Assembly: GCF_016901955.1 (NCBI RefSeq)
Contig: NZ_JACJLC010000001.1
Span: 62,001-126,000 of the forward strand
Length of the DNA: 64,000 nucleotides
Origin: Pseudoflavonifractor phocaeensis
Lineage (GTDB): Bacteria > Bacillota > Clostridia > Oscillospirales > Oscillospiraceae
Direction of reading: 5' to 3'
The translations under genes and the position numbers were made by a program. Numbering within the stretch: the stretch's first letter is position 1; each line of letters starts with the position of its first letter. Below the pieces are notes generated by a model. That model had not been told where the DNA came from and did no database searches. It worked only from the letters and a program-made list of their open reading frames with translations. Of this stretch, positions 1-8,360 are shown one piece after another.

Positions 1-588
1 GATCCAATAGAAGCCAACCATTAAGAGGGAGATGGCGGGCTTGAGGATCGTGCTGGGCAAAGAAAAGCCCACATAACCTGGAATCAGGTAGAAGATAATC
101 CCGTAATAGACGGCCATGACCAGACACATAAGCCACCAGCCCTGGCGAAGTTCCGGCAGGACACGAAGAAACAGAGGGCGCAGAAACCGGAGGAGAAACC
201 AGATCACCCCCGCAGTGAGTACGGCATAGGCCAGGCCCAATGCCAAGATGCAATTGCCGGACAGGTAAAAAATCAGCCCCGCGCCATGCTGAATCAACAC
301 GCAAAACAGGAAAGAGGATAAAAACTGAAAAACCAGCCGCCATCCACGATGGCGGCTGAGTGCTAAGAGAAGCAGCAAGGACGGAAGATGAACCACCAGG
401 GGATAGCTGCGAAAGACAGCATCCAGGCCAAAGATCCAGTACAGCCCGGCTACCGCCGCCATGATCAGAATCGTAGTGCTATAGAATACCAGAATGGTTT
501 GCCGCCTGGGATAGCGGCTGTCCAGAAACAGCTGTACGATGGTCATGCCAATCCCGGTCATATACTCCAGCATCAGCAATTCTAGCAT
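1..588 (-). CDS. Membrane sensor histidine kinase, N-terminal part (runs off the window)
   Basis: The minus-strand frame is open from an ATG at 588 to the window edge, giving 196 residues. It is almost entirely hydrophobic: about five or six membrane-spanning segments separated by short basic loops, as in the N-terminal sensor region of AgrC/LytS-like quorum-sensing kinases. The kinase core would lie outside the window and is not seen. The start overlaps the last 7 bases of the upstream response regulator gene, so the two are translationally coupled, which is the main support for calling it the partner kinase. It could instead be another polytopic membrane protein encoded in the regulator's operon. 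Confidence 0.6.
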   Translation of the reverse strand, partial: MLELLMLEYMTGIGMTIVQLFLDSRYPRRQTILVFYSTTILIMAAVAGLYWIFGLDAVFRSYPLVVHLPSLLLLLALSRHRGWRLVFQFLSSFLFCVLIQHGAGLIFYLSGNCILALGLAYAVLTAGVIWFLLRFLRPLFLRVLPELRQGWWLMCLVMAVYYGIIFYLIPGYVGFSLPSTILKPAISLLMVGFYWI

Positions 589-1316
589 GAAGGGCTCTCC
601 TCCAGCCAATATTGCCCCCAGGCCCGCTTGAAGTCGGCCGCAGACGTCCGGGGCAGGGTCACGGAGCTGCCGTCGTCCAGCTGGGCGGCCTGGCCCTGGA
701 CAGCGGTAACATGTTGAAAATTCAGTACAAAGCTGGCTCCGCACAGGGCAAAGCGAGGATCGGTCAACAGGGGGGCGACAGCTTCCCGGAAAGCGGTGCG
801 GATGGTCCGGGAGTCCACGGTCCCGTCGGTACAGTGGTATCGTATGCTTCGACCGGTCCGCTCCACATAGCGGATGTTTGCCAGCAGCACCCGGCGGACG
901 CCATCGGCGGTCTGTACCATTACCGCTTGATTCCGTCGCCGGTCCAGCTTGTCCACTGCCCGGTCCAGCACCTGGAAGAGCTTTTCCGGCTCAACGGGTT
1001 TGAGCAGATAGAAAAAAGCCCCCACCTCATAGCTTTCCACCGCATACTCATCGGAGGCGGACAGATAGATGATCTGACAGTCCTTCCCCAGGGCACGCAG
1101 GGCGAGGCCGGTCTGAATCCCGTTGCACCCGGGCATGAGAACGTCGAGCAGACACAGATCGAAGTTCTGGCCTGACCCCGCCAGCAGGGTCTCCCCGTCG
1201 GAGAAGACAGTAACCGTTCCATCCAAGCCCGGCCGGGCCAGCAGATAGGCGCGGAGCATCCTGGATATTTGTTCTAACTGCTCCTGATCGTCGTCGCATA
1301 CCGCGATCCTCAGCAT
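582..1316 (-). CDS. LytTR-family response regulator (AgrA/VirR type)
   Basis: A 244-residue two-domain regulator. The receiver domain (about 1-120) has the acidic triad start CDDD at residues 7-10, the phospho-acceptor Asp58 in LLDVLMPG and the conserved Lys in LLKPVEPEK. The C-terminal half (about 130-235) fits a LytTR DNA-binding domain, including the VERTGRSI stretch and a strand containing LNFQHV. It is expected to bind direct-repeat promoter sites after phosphorylation by the kinase encoded immediately downstream. The start has GGGAGGG 8 bases upstream. The MATE gene is transcribed divergently and is a possible target. Confidence 0.9.
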   Translation of the reverse strand: MLRIAVCDDDQEQLEQISRMLRAYLLARPGLDGTVTVFSDGETLLAGSGQNFDLCLLDVLMPGCNGIQTGLALRALGKDCQIIYLSASDEYAVESYEVGAFFYLLKPVEPEKLFQVLDRAVDKLDRRRNQAVMVQTADGVRRVLLANIRYVERTGRSIRYHCTDGTVDSRTIRTAFREAVAPLLTDPRFALCGASFVLNFQHVTAVQGQAAQLDDGSSVTLPRTSAADFKRAWGQYWLEESPSC

Positions 1317-1348
1317 GTTGGTTGCCCTCCCATTCTATTGCCAGCGCA

Positions 1349-1374
1349 AAATTTGCACATAAATGCGCAAATTT
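1349..1374. promoter_or_regulatory. Near-perfect inverted repeat between regulator promoter and gene
   Basis: AAATTTGCACAT and ATGCGCAAATTT form 12-base arms with one mismatch, separated by two bases. It lies in the 5' leader of the response regulator gene. An autoregulatory operator or leader hairpin is possible. It does not have the direct-repeat form expected for AgrA-type sites. Confidence 0.4.
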
Positions 1375-1411
1375 TTCAAAAATCACCCAAAATTATAATA
1401 AATTTAATATA

Positions 1412-1440
1412 AGAATAACATATTGGCCTAAAATCGTCAA
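1412..1440 (-). promoter_or_regulatory. Sigma-A-type promoter for the response regulator/kinase operon
   Basis: Read on the minus strand: -35 TTGACG (1440-1435), a 17-base spacer, -10 TATTCT (1417-1412). It lies about 95 bases before the regulator start in an AT-rich intergenic stretch (1317-1689). That stretch otherwise holds the 1349-1374 repeat and the divergent MATE promoter; I see no further gene in it. Confidence 0.5.
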
Positions 1441-1566
1441 GCTGGCTTCACACTGTGGCCGCCTATGGAACAGAAAAGCTGTTTCTGCCTGCTGTGCGGC
1501 CTCTATTGGATGGAATTTTTCCTGTTGCCGCAATAAATGTTTTTGTTTATTTGTTTAAAAGTTCCT

Positions 1567-1595
1567 TTGCGTATTTGGACCAAACTGGTTATAAT
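1567..1595 (+). promoter_or_regulatory. Candidate promoter for the MATE gene
   Basis: The -10 is a perfect TATAAT at 1590-1595. A weak -35, TTGCGT, sits 17 bases upstream (1567-1572). It leaves a leader of about 90 bases before the TTG start at 1690. Confidence 0.5.
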
Positions 1596-1689
1596 CAGAT
1601 TACAACGTGTAGCTCTCATGCGTAATTCCGGTTGCGTGGGGGCTGCGCGTTTTTTACATGGAAAAAAGATCATATCTGGGAGGTTTTTT

Positions 1690-3018
1690 TTGGAACAGAC
1701 CAATCAATTCCTGGGAACTGAACCGGTGGGAAAGCTGATGGGGCGGTATGTCGTACCCTGTGTGATTTCTCTGCTGGTGGGAGCTCTGTACAATATCGTG
1801 GACCAGATCTTTATTGCCAACGCCAGCTACCTGGGCTCTTATGGCAATGCGGCCAACACGGTAGTCTTTCCCCTGACAGTGGTAGCTCTGGCCATTGCGG
1901 TAATGGTGGGGGATGGCTGCTGCGCCTTTGTGAGCATTTGCCTGGGGCGGGAGGATTCCCAAACCGCACGGGCAAGCGTGGGGGGTGCGGTGGTCATGAG
2001 TCTGGGAAGCGGTTTGGCGTTGACAATAGTCTATCTGCTGTTTCAGACTCAAATTATTTCCCTGTTTGGAGGAACCGTAAATGAGGAAACTTTTCAGTGC
2101 GCTCGGGAGTATTTCTTTTATATTACTCTGGGTATCCCCTTTTACATGTTTGGCCAGGCCATGAATTCGGTGATTCGAGCCGACGGCAGCCCGAGGTTCG
2201 CCATGGCTTCTACCCTGGCAGGAGCGGCGGTAAACATCGTTCTGGACCCGGTGTTCATTTTTAACTTTCAGTGGGGGATGATGGGAGCGGCGGTAGCCAC
2301 CGTGTTGGGACAGATACTGACAGCCGCTCTGGCGGTGTGGTACCTGGCGCTGCGGATGAAGACTATCCGACCCGCCGCTGGGGACTTTTGGTTCCGCCGT
2401 CGGGTGTGGGGGAAGACCCTGCTGCTGGGGATTACCAGCTTCCTCTCCCAGATTTCCTTGGTGGCAGCCATGGCGGCTATCAATAATATGCTTCGGGTCT
2501 ATGGGGCGGCCGACCCCATTTTTGGGCAGGCTCAGTATGCCCAGATCCCCATGGCAGTAGTGGGTATCGTCATGAAATTTTTCCAGATTATTATCTCAGT
2601 GGTGGTGGGTATGGCCGCTGGGTGTATCCCAATCGTGGGGTTCAACATTGGCGCGGAGAAGCAGCAACGGGTAAAGACCCTGCTTACCATGCTGCTGTTG
2701 GCAGAGGCGACGGTAGGATTGGTGGGGTTCGTCCTGGCGGAAGGCTTTCCCCAGCAGTTAATCGCTATCTTTGGGGCGGCCAACGAGAGCGCCTGCTACA
2801 CTGACTTTGCCGTCAGGGCTTTTCGTACCTATCTGTGCCTGATGGTACTGGCCTGTGTGAATAAGGCTTGCTTCATTTTCCTCCAGGCTATGGGAAGGGC
2901 GGCAGCCTCCCCCGCTCTGTCCATGGTGCGGGAGGTGGTATTCGGTGTGGGCTTTGCCCTACTGCTTCCCCTGTTTTTCGGGCTGGACGGGGTGCTCTAC
3001 TCCATGCCGGTATTCTGA
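1690..3018 (+). CDS. MATE-family multidrug/Na+ efflux transporter, C-terminus frameshifted
   Basis: A polytopic membrane protein of the MATE family (MatE domains, twelve expected helices). It shows typical motifs such as PCVISLLVGALYNIVDQIFI in the first helix, ADGSPRFAM in the loop after helix 4 and VGFNIGAEK in the second half. I place the start at the TTG at 1690 because GGGAGG lies 6 bases upstream; the open frame continues further up but without a ribosome site. The reading frame ends abruptly after YSMPVF. One base later, in the next frame, the sequence resumes as SDLLTFLVALFLIRR and runs to a TAA at 3113-3115, which is the expected MATE C-terminus. The observed product is 442 residues and would lack the last helix. 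Confidence 0.85.
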   Translation: MEQTNQFLGTEPVGKLMGRYVVPCVISLLVGALYNIVDQIFIANASYLGSYGNAANTVVFPLTVVALAIAVMVGDGCCAFVSICLGREDSQTARASVGGAVVMSLGSGLALTIVYLLFQTQIISLFGGTVNEETFQCAREYFFYITLGIPFYMFGQAMNSVIRADGSPRFAMASTLAGAAVNIVLDPVFIFNFQWGMMGAAVATVLGQILTAALAVWYLALRMKTIRPAAGDFWFRRRVWGKTLLLGITSFLSQISLVAAMAAINNMLRVYGAADPIFGQAQYAQIPMAVVGIVMKFFQIIISVVVGMAAGCIPIVGFNIGAEKQQRVKTLLTMLLLAEATVGLVGFVLAEGFPQQLIAIFGAANESACYTDFAVRAFRTYLCLMVLACVNKACFIFLQAMGRAAASPALSMVREVVFGVGFALLLPLFFGLDGVLYSMPVF

Positions 3019-3120
3019 TCTGCTTACCTTTTTGGTGGCGTTGTTTCTCATTCGGCGTACCTACGCCGCCTTGAGGGGGCCGGAGACAGGTGGCCAGATA
3101 TGCACAACGGAATAAATATA

Positions 3121-3162
3121 AAAAACGGGGCGCTGTTCTGTTCAGAACAGCGCCTCGTTTTT
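3121..3162. terminator. Bidirectional terminator between MATE and LysR genes
   Basis: GCGCTGTTCTG pairs perfectly with CAGAACAGCGC, extended by G/C pairs and flanked by AAAAA on the left and TTTTTT on the right. It serves the converging MATE (+) and LysR (-) transcripts. Confidence 0.85.
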
Positions 3163-3172
3163 TGCGGTTCGG

Positions 3173-4099
3173 TTACAGTTCATCGTTAAGCTGGCGGGTC
3201 AGAGTCTCGTATTCCAGATCGATACTCCGAAAGTAGGATTGCACAAAGTCCCGGAATCGCTTGCCTTGGGCGTTCAGTGGCTTGCGGATGTTGTAGGCGA
3301 TGCCAAAGTAGGCCACTGGGGCTCCATCGGTATAAGGGCGGCATACCAATCCCTCATCCTTACCGGTCAGCACCAGCTCCCGATACTTGATGGCCGGGAC
3401 GATGGAGATGCACCGGTTGAGCTCCACCAGGGAGAGCAGCAGATCCAGATGGCGCACATCGTAGTCGATGATGGGAGTGTTACCCATCTTGCCCTCGGCG
3501 GCGTAAAAGGTATTTTTGTTGACCCGGGAACCGTCGATGGCAAGATGCTCTCCAGCCAACTCATCCCGGCTGAGGCTGGTTCGTTGGGACAGCGGGTTGG
3601 CCTTGTTGAGCAGGAGCATGAACTGACACTCGTACAGCCGCTCAAAGGCCAGGTTTTCTCCGGAGGGCTCCAGCACCGTAAAGGCCAGATCCACTTCCTG
3701 CCGTTCCAGCATGTCGGTAATGGTAGGCAGGTCGGCCCGCTGGTGGTTGAGGATGATATCCGGGTTTTCCAGCAGGAACTGCTGAAGGAGGATGGTGTCG
3801 TCCACCATGCAGGCAATGGACAGAGGCTCACACCGGCCCACGTTGAGGCCACGTACCTCCTGGATGCCCTTGTCCAGGGTGGCCAGGGCCTGCTCCACAT
3901 GGTGCAGGAAGCACTCGCCGCTCTGGTTCAGGATGATCTTGCCCCGGCGGCGCTCAAAGAGGGGGACGCCCACCTCCTCCTCCAGACGGGAGAGGGAGGT
4001 GCTCAGGTTGGGTTGGGAGACAAACATGGTTTCCGCCGCCTTTGACATGTTCCCCAACTGCGCCACGGCGGTAAAGTATCGAAGCTGTGAAAGTTCCAT
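3173..4099 (-). CDS. LysR-family transcriptional regulator of locus 1
   Basis: A 308-residue protein with a standard LysR layout: an N-terminal winged helix-turn-helix (about 1-60, with GNMSKAAETMFVSQPNLSTS as helices 2-3), then a periplasmic-binding-type effector domain (about 90-295). It is divergent from the MFS/DUF362/CoA run at 4290-16140, the classic LysR arrangement, so it is the likely ligand-responsive activator of that run and of itself. The effector is unknown; the substrate or a CoA intermediate of the locus is the natural guess. Confidence 0.9.
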   Translation of the reverse strand: MELSQLRYFTAVAQLGNMSKAAETMFVSQPNLSTSLSRLEEEVGVPLFERRRGKIILNQSGECFLHHVEQALATLDKGIQEVRGLNVGRCEPLSIACMVDDTILLQQFLLENPDIILNHQRADLPTITDMLERQEVDLAFTVLEPSGENLAFERLYECQFMLLLNKANPLSQRTSLSRDELAGEHLAIDGSRVNKNTFYAAEGKMGNTPIIDYDVRHLDLLLSLVELNRCISIVPAIKYRELVLTGKDEGLVCRPYTDGAPVAYFGIAYNIRKPLNAQGKRFRDFVQSYFRSIDLEYETLTRQLNDEL

Positions 4100-4130
4100 G
4101 CCAAGTATCCTCCGGGTAAGTATATGAGTT

Positions 4131-4148
4131 GTTTATACTGCTGTAAAT
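4131..4148. promoter_or_regulatory. Candidate LysR box in the divergent LysR/MFS intergenic region
   Basis: TTTA and TAAA arms separated by 8 bases (4132-4147) give a T-N11-A type dyad 32 bases before the LysR start. The whole 4100-4289 interval is AT-rich compared with its neighbours and must hold both divergent promoters. Confidence 0.4.
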
Positions 4149-4289
4149 ATTATATATTTTTCTAATTTACTTGTAAAGGTTATACTGATAATCGCTTCAG
4201 GGCGTTCCGGAACATGGGGCAGAACTTCAAATGCGGGCGCGGGCGGTACCCCCGGCCCAAAGGACTGTGTGCAAAAGGAATGTGAAAGT

Positions 4290-5561
4290 ATGGAACAAAA
4301 CAAGCGAGGTTTCGGAGCCTGGGGTTGGTTTCTGCTGATCTTCGGCTTCCTGATCTTCTTCAGCAACGGCGGTTTCTTCGCCGACGGCACCAATGTCATT
4401 GCCCCCGCCGTGGCCGCCAGACTGAACGTGGATCAGAGCGTGATCTTGGGCATGAACTCCGTTGCCGGTATCATCGGCGTGATCATTGCCCTGATCGCGG
4501 GTCAGGTCAACCAGCGCATCGGTCCCAGTAAGGTGGCGGCCGGCTGCCTGATCCTGGCGGGTCTGGGCCATATCGCCACCGGCAACGCTGTGAGCGTGCC
4601 GATGTACTTAATTGCCATGTGCTGCGTGGGCGGCGGCCTGAGTGCCGGTTCCTTTGTGGGTATTGGCACCCTGGTGGCCATGTGGTTTCCAAAGAAGCAG
4701 GGCCAGGCCATGAGCGTGGTGGCCATGGGCTCCAACTTCGGCACCATGGTTTTCGTCCCGCTGCTGACCGTACTGGTGGGCAGCCTCGGCATCGCCACCA
4801 GCTCCATCATCTGTGGCGCTGTGGCTGTTGTCGTCGGCATCATCGGCACGGTGCTGCTGCGCAACACCCCAACCGAACGGGGCCTCTATCCAGACAACGT
4901 GACCGAGGCTGAGTTCAAGGCCAACTACTCCACCAAGCCCCCCGAGGCCTCTGACGGAGGCTGGACCGTGGGTAAGCTGCTGCGTACCAAGGAGACTTGG
5001 CTGTGCGTGTTCTCTACCGGCCTGCTGATGCTGGTGCAGATGGGTCTGATGACCCAGCTGGTGGGCCGCAACATGGAGGTGGGCATGAGCCAGGCCCTGG
5101 CCACCGGCGTGATGAGCGCCATCGCCGTCATCGGTGTCATCGGCTCTGTGATTTTTGGCCGCATCGTGTTCAAGCTAGGCGTCAAGAAGGCTGGCGTGCT
5201 GACTGGCGGGCTGTATGTAGTGGCCCTGCTGCTTAACATCAGCGGCGTCATGCCTCTGGTGTGGGTATCCCTGGTGATCATCGGATTCCTGGGCGCTGCC
5301 GCCCCCAACCTGATGAATTCCATCCCCGGTTCCGTGTTTGGCCGGGTGGGCTATGCCAAGGTCAACAGCGTGGTTTTCCCCATCACAAGCATCATCTATA
5401 TGTGCAACTTCGCTGTCAATGGCATCGTGCAGAACATATTCCACAGCATCAGCGCCGCGTACGTTGTCTTCGCCGTGCTGTCCTTTATTTCCATCCTGCT
5501 GATCCTGGCCCTGCAGGACCATAAATACGATCAGGACTATATGGCCGCGCACAAGCGGTAA
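4290..5561 (+). CDS. MFS transporter, oxalate/formate-antiporter-like
   Basis: A 423-residue integral membrane protein with about twelve helices and major facilitator features. Examples are the loop after helix 2 (AGQVNQRIGPSK), WFPKKQGQAMSVVAMGSNFG in helix 5 and a repeated domain in the second half (IFGRIVFKLGVKKAG). The best match I recognise is the OFA/monocarboxylate-porter branch, so an organic acid is the likely cargo. I chose the ATG at 4290 (AAGGAA 9 bases upstream) over the in-frame GTG at 4269. It is the first gene of the locus 1 run and lies 31 bases before the DUF362 gene. It probably brings in the acid metabolised by the genes that follow. Confidence 0.82.
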   Translation: MEQNKRGFGAWGWFLLIFGFLIFFSNGGFFADGTNVIAPAVAARLNVDQSVILGMNSVAGIIGVIIALIAGQVNQRIGPSKVAAGCLILAGLGHIATGNAVSVPMYLIAMCCVGGGLSAGSFVGIGTLVAMWFPKKQGQAMSVVAMGSNFGTMVFVPLLTVLVGSLGIATSSIICGAVAVVVGIIGTVLLRNTPTERGLYPDNVTEAEFKANYSTKPPEASDGGWTVGKLLRTKETWLCVFSTGLLMLVQMGLMTQLVGRNMEVGMSQALATGVMSAIAVIGVIGSVIFGRIVFKLGVKKAGVLTGGLYVVALLLNISGVMPLVWVSLVIIGFLGAAAPNLMNSIPGSVFGRVGYAKVNSVVFPITSIIYMCNFAVNGIVQNIFHSISAAYVVFAVLSFISILLILALQDHKYDQDYMAAHKR

Positions 5562-5592
5562 GCGGCCGTAAGAAAGACAAGGAGGTAACCCT

Positions 5593-6870
5593 ATGAGCAA
5601 GAACTCTACCGTGGCACTGGCCCATGGCAAGGATGCCCAGGAAAACGTCACCCGGGTCTTTGACATGCTGGGCGGCGTGACCAAAATGATCGAGCCCAAC
5701 TCCACTGTGGTGCTCAAGCCCAACGCCGGTCATGCGGCTCCCCCGGAGTACGCCGTATGCACCAGCCCCGACACTGTCCGCGCGGTCATCCGTGAGGTCA
5801 AGAAGGCCAACCCCAAGCGCATCATCATCGCTGAGGCCGCCGCTGTGGGCTGCGACACCATCGAGTGCTACGAGGCCTGCGGCATCGCTGACGTGGCCCG
5901 GGAAGAGGGCGTGGAGCTGGTCGATATCAAGCGGGACAAAGACCTGATCAATGTGGCTGTCCGCGGCTACCGCTCCAACATCAGCCACGTAAAGCTGCCC
6001 CGGCTGCTCATCGAGGCCGAGCACATCATCAACCTGCCCATCCTGAAGGCCCATGCCAGCATGGTGTTCTCCGGTGCTCTGAAGAACATCAAAGGCGTGG
6101 TGCAGGACCAGGTCCACGTGCAGATGCATCAGCAGAACCTGACCATGGCTATGATGGACGTGTGGTGGGCCTGCCGGGCCGACATCAACATTATGGACGT
6201 GATGCATGCTGCCAGCGGCTACTCCCCCCACACCCCCGTGCCCATCGAGGTGGATTGTGTCATGGGTTCCTATGATCCCGTGGCCCTGGACCGCATTGCC
6301 TGCGAGCTGGTAGGCATCGATCCCGACGGCGTGGATTACTTCCGGGTAGCCCAGGAGGCCGGCCTGGGCACCACCGACCGGGACAAGATCGAGGTCATTG
6401 GCGACGATCTGGCCGCCTGCTCCACCAAGATGTGGGTGCCCTATCTGGAGGACATCCGCAGCCGCTGGCCGGAGTACGAGGTCCACTGTGAGGGCGCCTG
6501 CTCCAGCTGTCAGGCTCTGCTCACCCTGAATATGGAGACCCTGAAGGCCATCGGCGTGTATGACGATAATAAGGATCTGGTCATCGTGGCCGGCGGCAAG
6601 AACACCCTGTCCCCCGACACCCCCGACGAGAAGATTATGCTCCACGGCAACTGTGCCCGCAAGCACCTGAAGGATCACCCCAACGCCTTCTTCCTGCAGG
6701 GGTGCCCCCCCGGAGAGGGCTCCCTGTACATGTCCGTCCTCCGCAAGGAGGCCATGACCGGCAAGCCCGAGCAGATGGGCTGGATCCGGGAGCGGATGGA
6801 GATCGACGCCCCCGCCTGGCGTTCCTACGTGGAGAAAGAGGCTGAGAAGTTCTATGGAAGCAAACAGTAA
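5593..6870 (+). CDS. DUF362-family protein with Cys cluster
   Basis: A 425-residue soluble protein matching the DUF362 fold: VVLKPN near residue 43, INLPILKAHASMVFSGALKNIKG in the middle and DPVALDRIACELVG in the second half. Family members are often tied to iron-sulfur chemistry, but no general reaction is established. It adds a C-terminal region with C299-x3-C303-x2-C306 and later single Cys (HGNCAR, QGCPPGEG), which may bind a metal or cluster. AAGGAGG lies 8 bases before the ATG. It sits between the MFS carrier and a small overlapping gene within locus 1, so it may act on the imported substrate; the function is unknown. Confidence 0.75.
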   Translation: MSKNSTVALAHGKDAQENVTRVFDMLGGVTKMIEPNSTVVLKPNAGHAAPPEYAVCTSPDTVRAVIREVKKANPKRIIIAEAAAVGCDTIECYEACGIADVAREEGVELVDIKRDKDLINVAVRGYRSNISHVKLPRLLIEAEHIINLPILKAHASMVFSGALKNIKGVVQDQVHVQMHQQNLTMAMMDVWWACRADINIMDVMHAASGYSPHTPVPIEVDCVMGSYDPVALDRIACELVGIDPDGVDYFRVAQEAGLGTTDRDKIEVIGDDLAACSTKMWVPYLEDIRSRWPEYEVHCEGACSSCQALLTLNMETLKAIGVYDDNKDLVIVAGGKNTLSPDTPDEKIMLHGNCARKHLKDHPNAFFLQGCPPGEGSLYMSVLRKEAMTGKPEQMGWIRERMEIDAPAWRSYVEKEAEKFYGSKQ

Positions 6871-7135
6871 TCAGGGCTACGTGTCCCTGGCCAACGGTCC
6901 GGAGCTGATGAAGCTGCTGGAGGACGTATTCACTGACGAGTTCATGCGGCAGCACACCCGCTTTGACGACTTCGACGGGTTCCGGTTCTCCAGCGCGGTG
7001 ATGGTCAACTGGAAGGCCAACACCATTGTCTACGCCCCTCTGCTGCTCAACAGCTTTGTCAAGGAGAGCACCAACTTTTCCGACTGGGACGAGATGGTGC
7101 GCACGGCGGTAGACCTCCGTTATCATCGGAGCTGA
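6854..7135 (+). CDS. Small protein of unknown function, overlapping the DUF362 gene
   Basis: A 93-residue acidic/aromatic protein (FDDFDGFRFSS, ANTIVYAPLLLNSF) with no membrane segment, Cys motif or domain I recognise. It starts inside the last 17 bases of the DUF362 gene, so translation is probably coupled and the products may form a complex. Codon use matches its neighbours. The C-terminus ends at a TGA 250 bases before the next gene, after which the large hairpin at 7186-7227 occurs. Confidence 0.6.
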   Translation: MEANSNQGYVSLANGPELMKLLEDVFTDEFMRQHTRFDDFDGFRFSSAVMVNWKANTIVYAPLLLNSFVKESTNFSDWDEMVRTAVDLRYHRS

Positions 7136-7185
7136 GTGCTCCACTCCCTGAATCAAACCCTTCAACCCAATTCCCTCATCCCATA

Positions 7186-7227
7186 GGCATTCGCCGGGGT
7201 GTATCCCTCAACACCCCGGCGAATGCC
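7186..7227 (+). other. Perfect 17-bp hairpin in the locus 1 intergenic region
   Basis: The arms 7186-7202 and 7211-7227 are perfect 17-base inverted repeats (GGCATTCGCCGGGGTGT) around an 8-base loop. No T-run follows, so it is not a normal intrinsic terminator. It may be an mRNA-stability or attenuation element between the carrier/DUF362 genes and the dehydrogenase/CoA genes. The rest of 7136-7385 holds a second short GC hairpin near 7290 and no gene. Confidence 0.6.
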
Positions 7228-7385
7228 GGACCTATCGGTCAAAGGCCGAGGAGGTCCAGAGAACAGAGTCACCTTCCCCCCTGAAAGCCCCGGCTTTCCC
7301 GGGGGTATGGCTCTATTCTCCCATACGAGTCAGCCTGCCGGCGGGGCGAGCCGCCGGGTCACACAGTGAAAGGAGAGATCCAACC

Positions 7386-8348
7386 ATGAGACCGGAAGAG
7401 ATCAAGCGGGTCGCCTGTGTGGGCGGCGGCGTCATCGGTTCCAGCTGGGCCATTCAGTTTGCCATGAAGGGTCTGGATGTGACCTTGTACGATATCAATG
7501 AGGAGCAGCTGGCCAAGAGCAAGGCCCAGATGCACAAGAGCCTGGACGCCCTGGAACAGTTCAAGGCTATCACTCCGGAGCGCCGGGCGGAGATCGCCGG
7601 ACAGGTAAAGTTGACTATCTCCATGGAGGAGGCTGTATCCGGTGTCCAGTTCATCCAGGAGAGCGGTCCCGAGCGGTTGGAGATCAAGCAGTCTATCCTG
7701 GCTCAGGTGGAGGAGTACGCCTCCTCTGACGCCATTTATGCCAGCTCCACCTCCGGCCTGCTGGTCAGCGATATTGCCGCTCAGGCCGATCATCCGGAGC
7801 GGTGTGTTGGGGCCCACCCCTACAATCCCCCCCATCTGATTCCCCTGGTGGAGCTGACCTCCGGAGACAAGACTGATCCGGAGCTCCTCCAGACCGCCTA
7901 CGATTTTTATCAGTCCATCGGCAAGGAGGCGGTGCTTCTGCGGAAGGAGTGCCCGGGCTTTATCGCCAACCGGCTCCAGCTGGCCCTCTACCGGGAGGTA
8001 CAGGACCTGGTCATGCGGGGGGTGTGCTCCGTGGAGGACGTAGACAAGGCGCTGGTGTATGGTCCCGGCCTGCGGTGGGCTATCTTCGGGCACAACATGA
8101 TCATGCAGATGGGCAATCCCGGCGGCCTTACCGGCATGGTGCAGATGCTGGGCAATTCCGGCGACCGCTGGCTGGCCGACATGGCCTCCTGGACCCACCA
8201 GCCCGACAACTGGGCGGAAGTGGCTCAGCCCGGGGTAGATAAGGAGATGGCCAACTTCCCCGACTACGTAGGCCACACCAATGAGGAGTGCGCCAAGTAC
8301 CGGGATCAGATGCTCATCGAACTGCTCAAGCTCCACCGGAAGCTGTAA
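7386..8348 (+). CDS. 3-hydroxyacyl-CoA dehydrogenase-family NAD+ oxidoreductase (carnitine/gulonate dehydrogenase-like)
   Basis: A 320-residue protein with an N-terminal NAD-binding Rossmann fold (VGGGVIGSSWA, residues about 12-22) and the 3HCDH C-terminal helical domain. The catalytic block reads GAHPYNPPHLIPLVEL. The HPYNPP form is typical of the L-carnitine dehydrogenase/L-gulonate dehydrogenase/lambda-crystallin branch, which oxidises free beta-hydroxy acids rather than CoA esters. That fits a role in making a free beta-keto acid for the BKACE enzyme of the same locus. AAAGGAGAG lies 8 bases upstream of the ATG. A paralogue is encoded at 50925-51845 beside the second BKACE gene. Confidence 0.85.
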   Translation: MRPEEIKRVACVGGGVIGSSWAIQFAMKGLDVTLYDINEEQLAKSKAQMHKSLDALEQFKAITPERRAEIAGQVKLTISMEEAVSGVQFIQESGPERLEIKQSILAQVEEYASSDAIYASSTSGLLVSDIAAQADHPERCVGAHPYNPPHLIPLVELTSGDKTDPELLQTAYDFYQSIGKEAVLLRKECPGFIANRLQLALYREVQDLVMRGVCSVEDVDKALVYGPGLRWAIFGHNMIMQMGNPGGLTGMVQMLGNSGDRWLADMASWTHQPDNWAEVAQPGVDKEMANFPDYVGHTNEECAKYRDQMLIELLKLHRKL

Positions 8349-8360
8349 GGGAGGGACCGG

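Noticed and set aside
5485-6678. A 397-codon minus-strand frame opposite the DUF362 gene
   Set aside because: It is a composition shadow of the DUF362 coding strand, with no ribosome site and no family match. The same applies to the long antisense frames opposite the thiolase, crotonase, Etf, larA, GH42 and enoate reductase genes.
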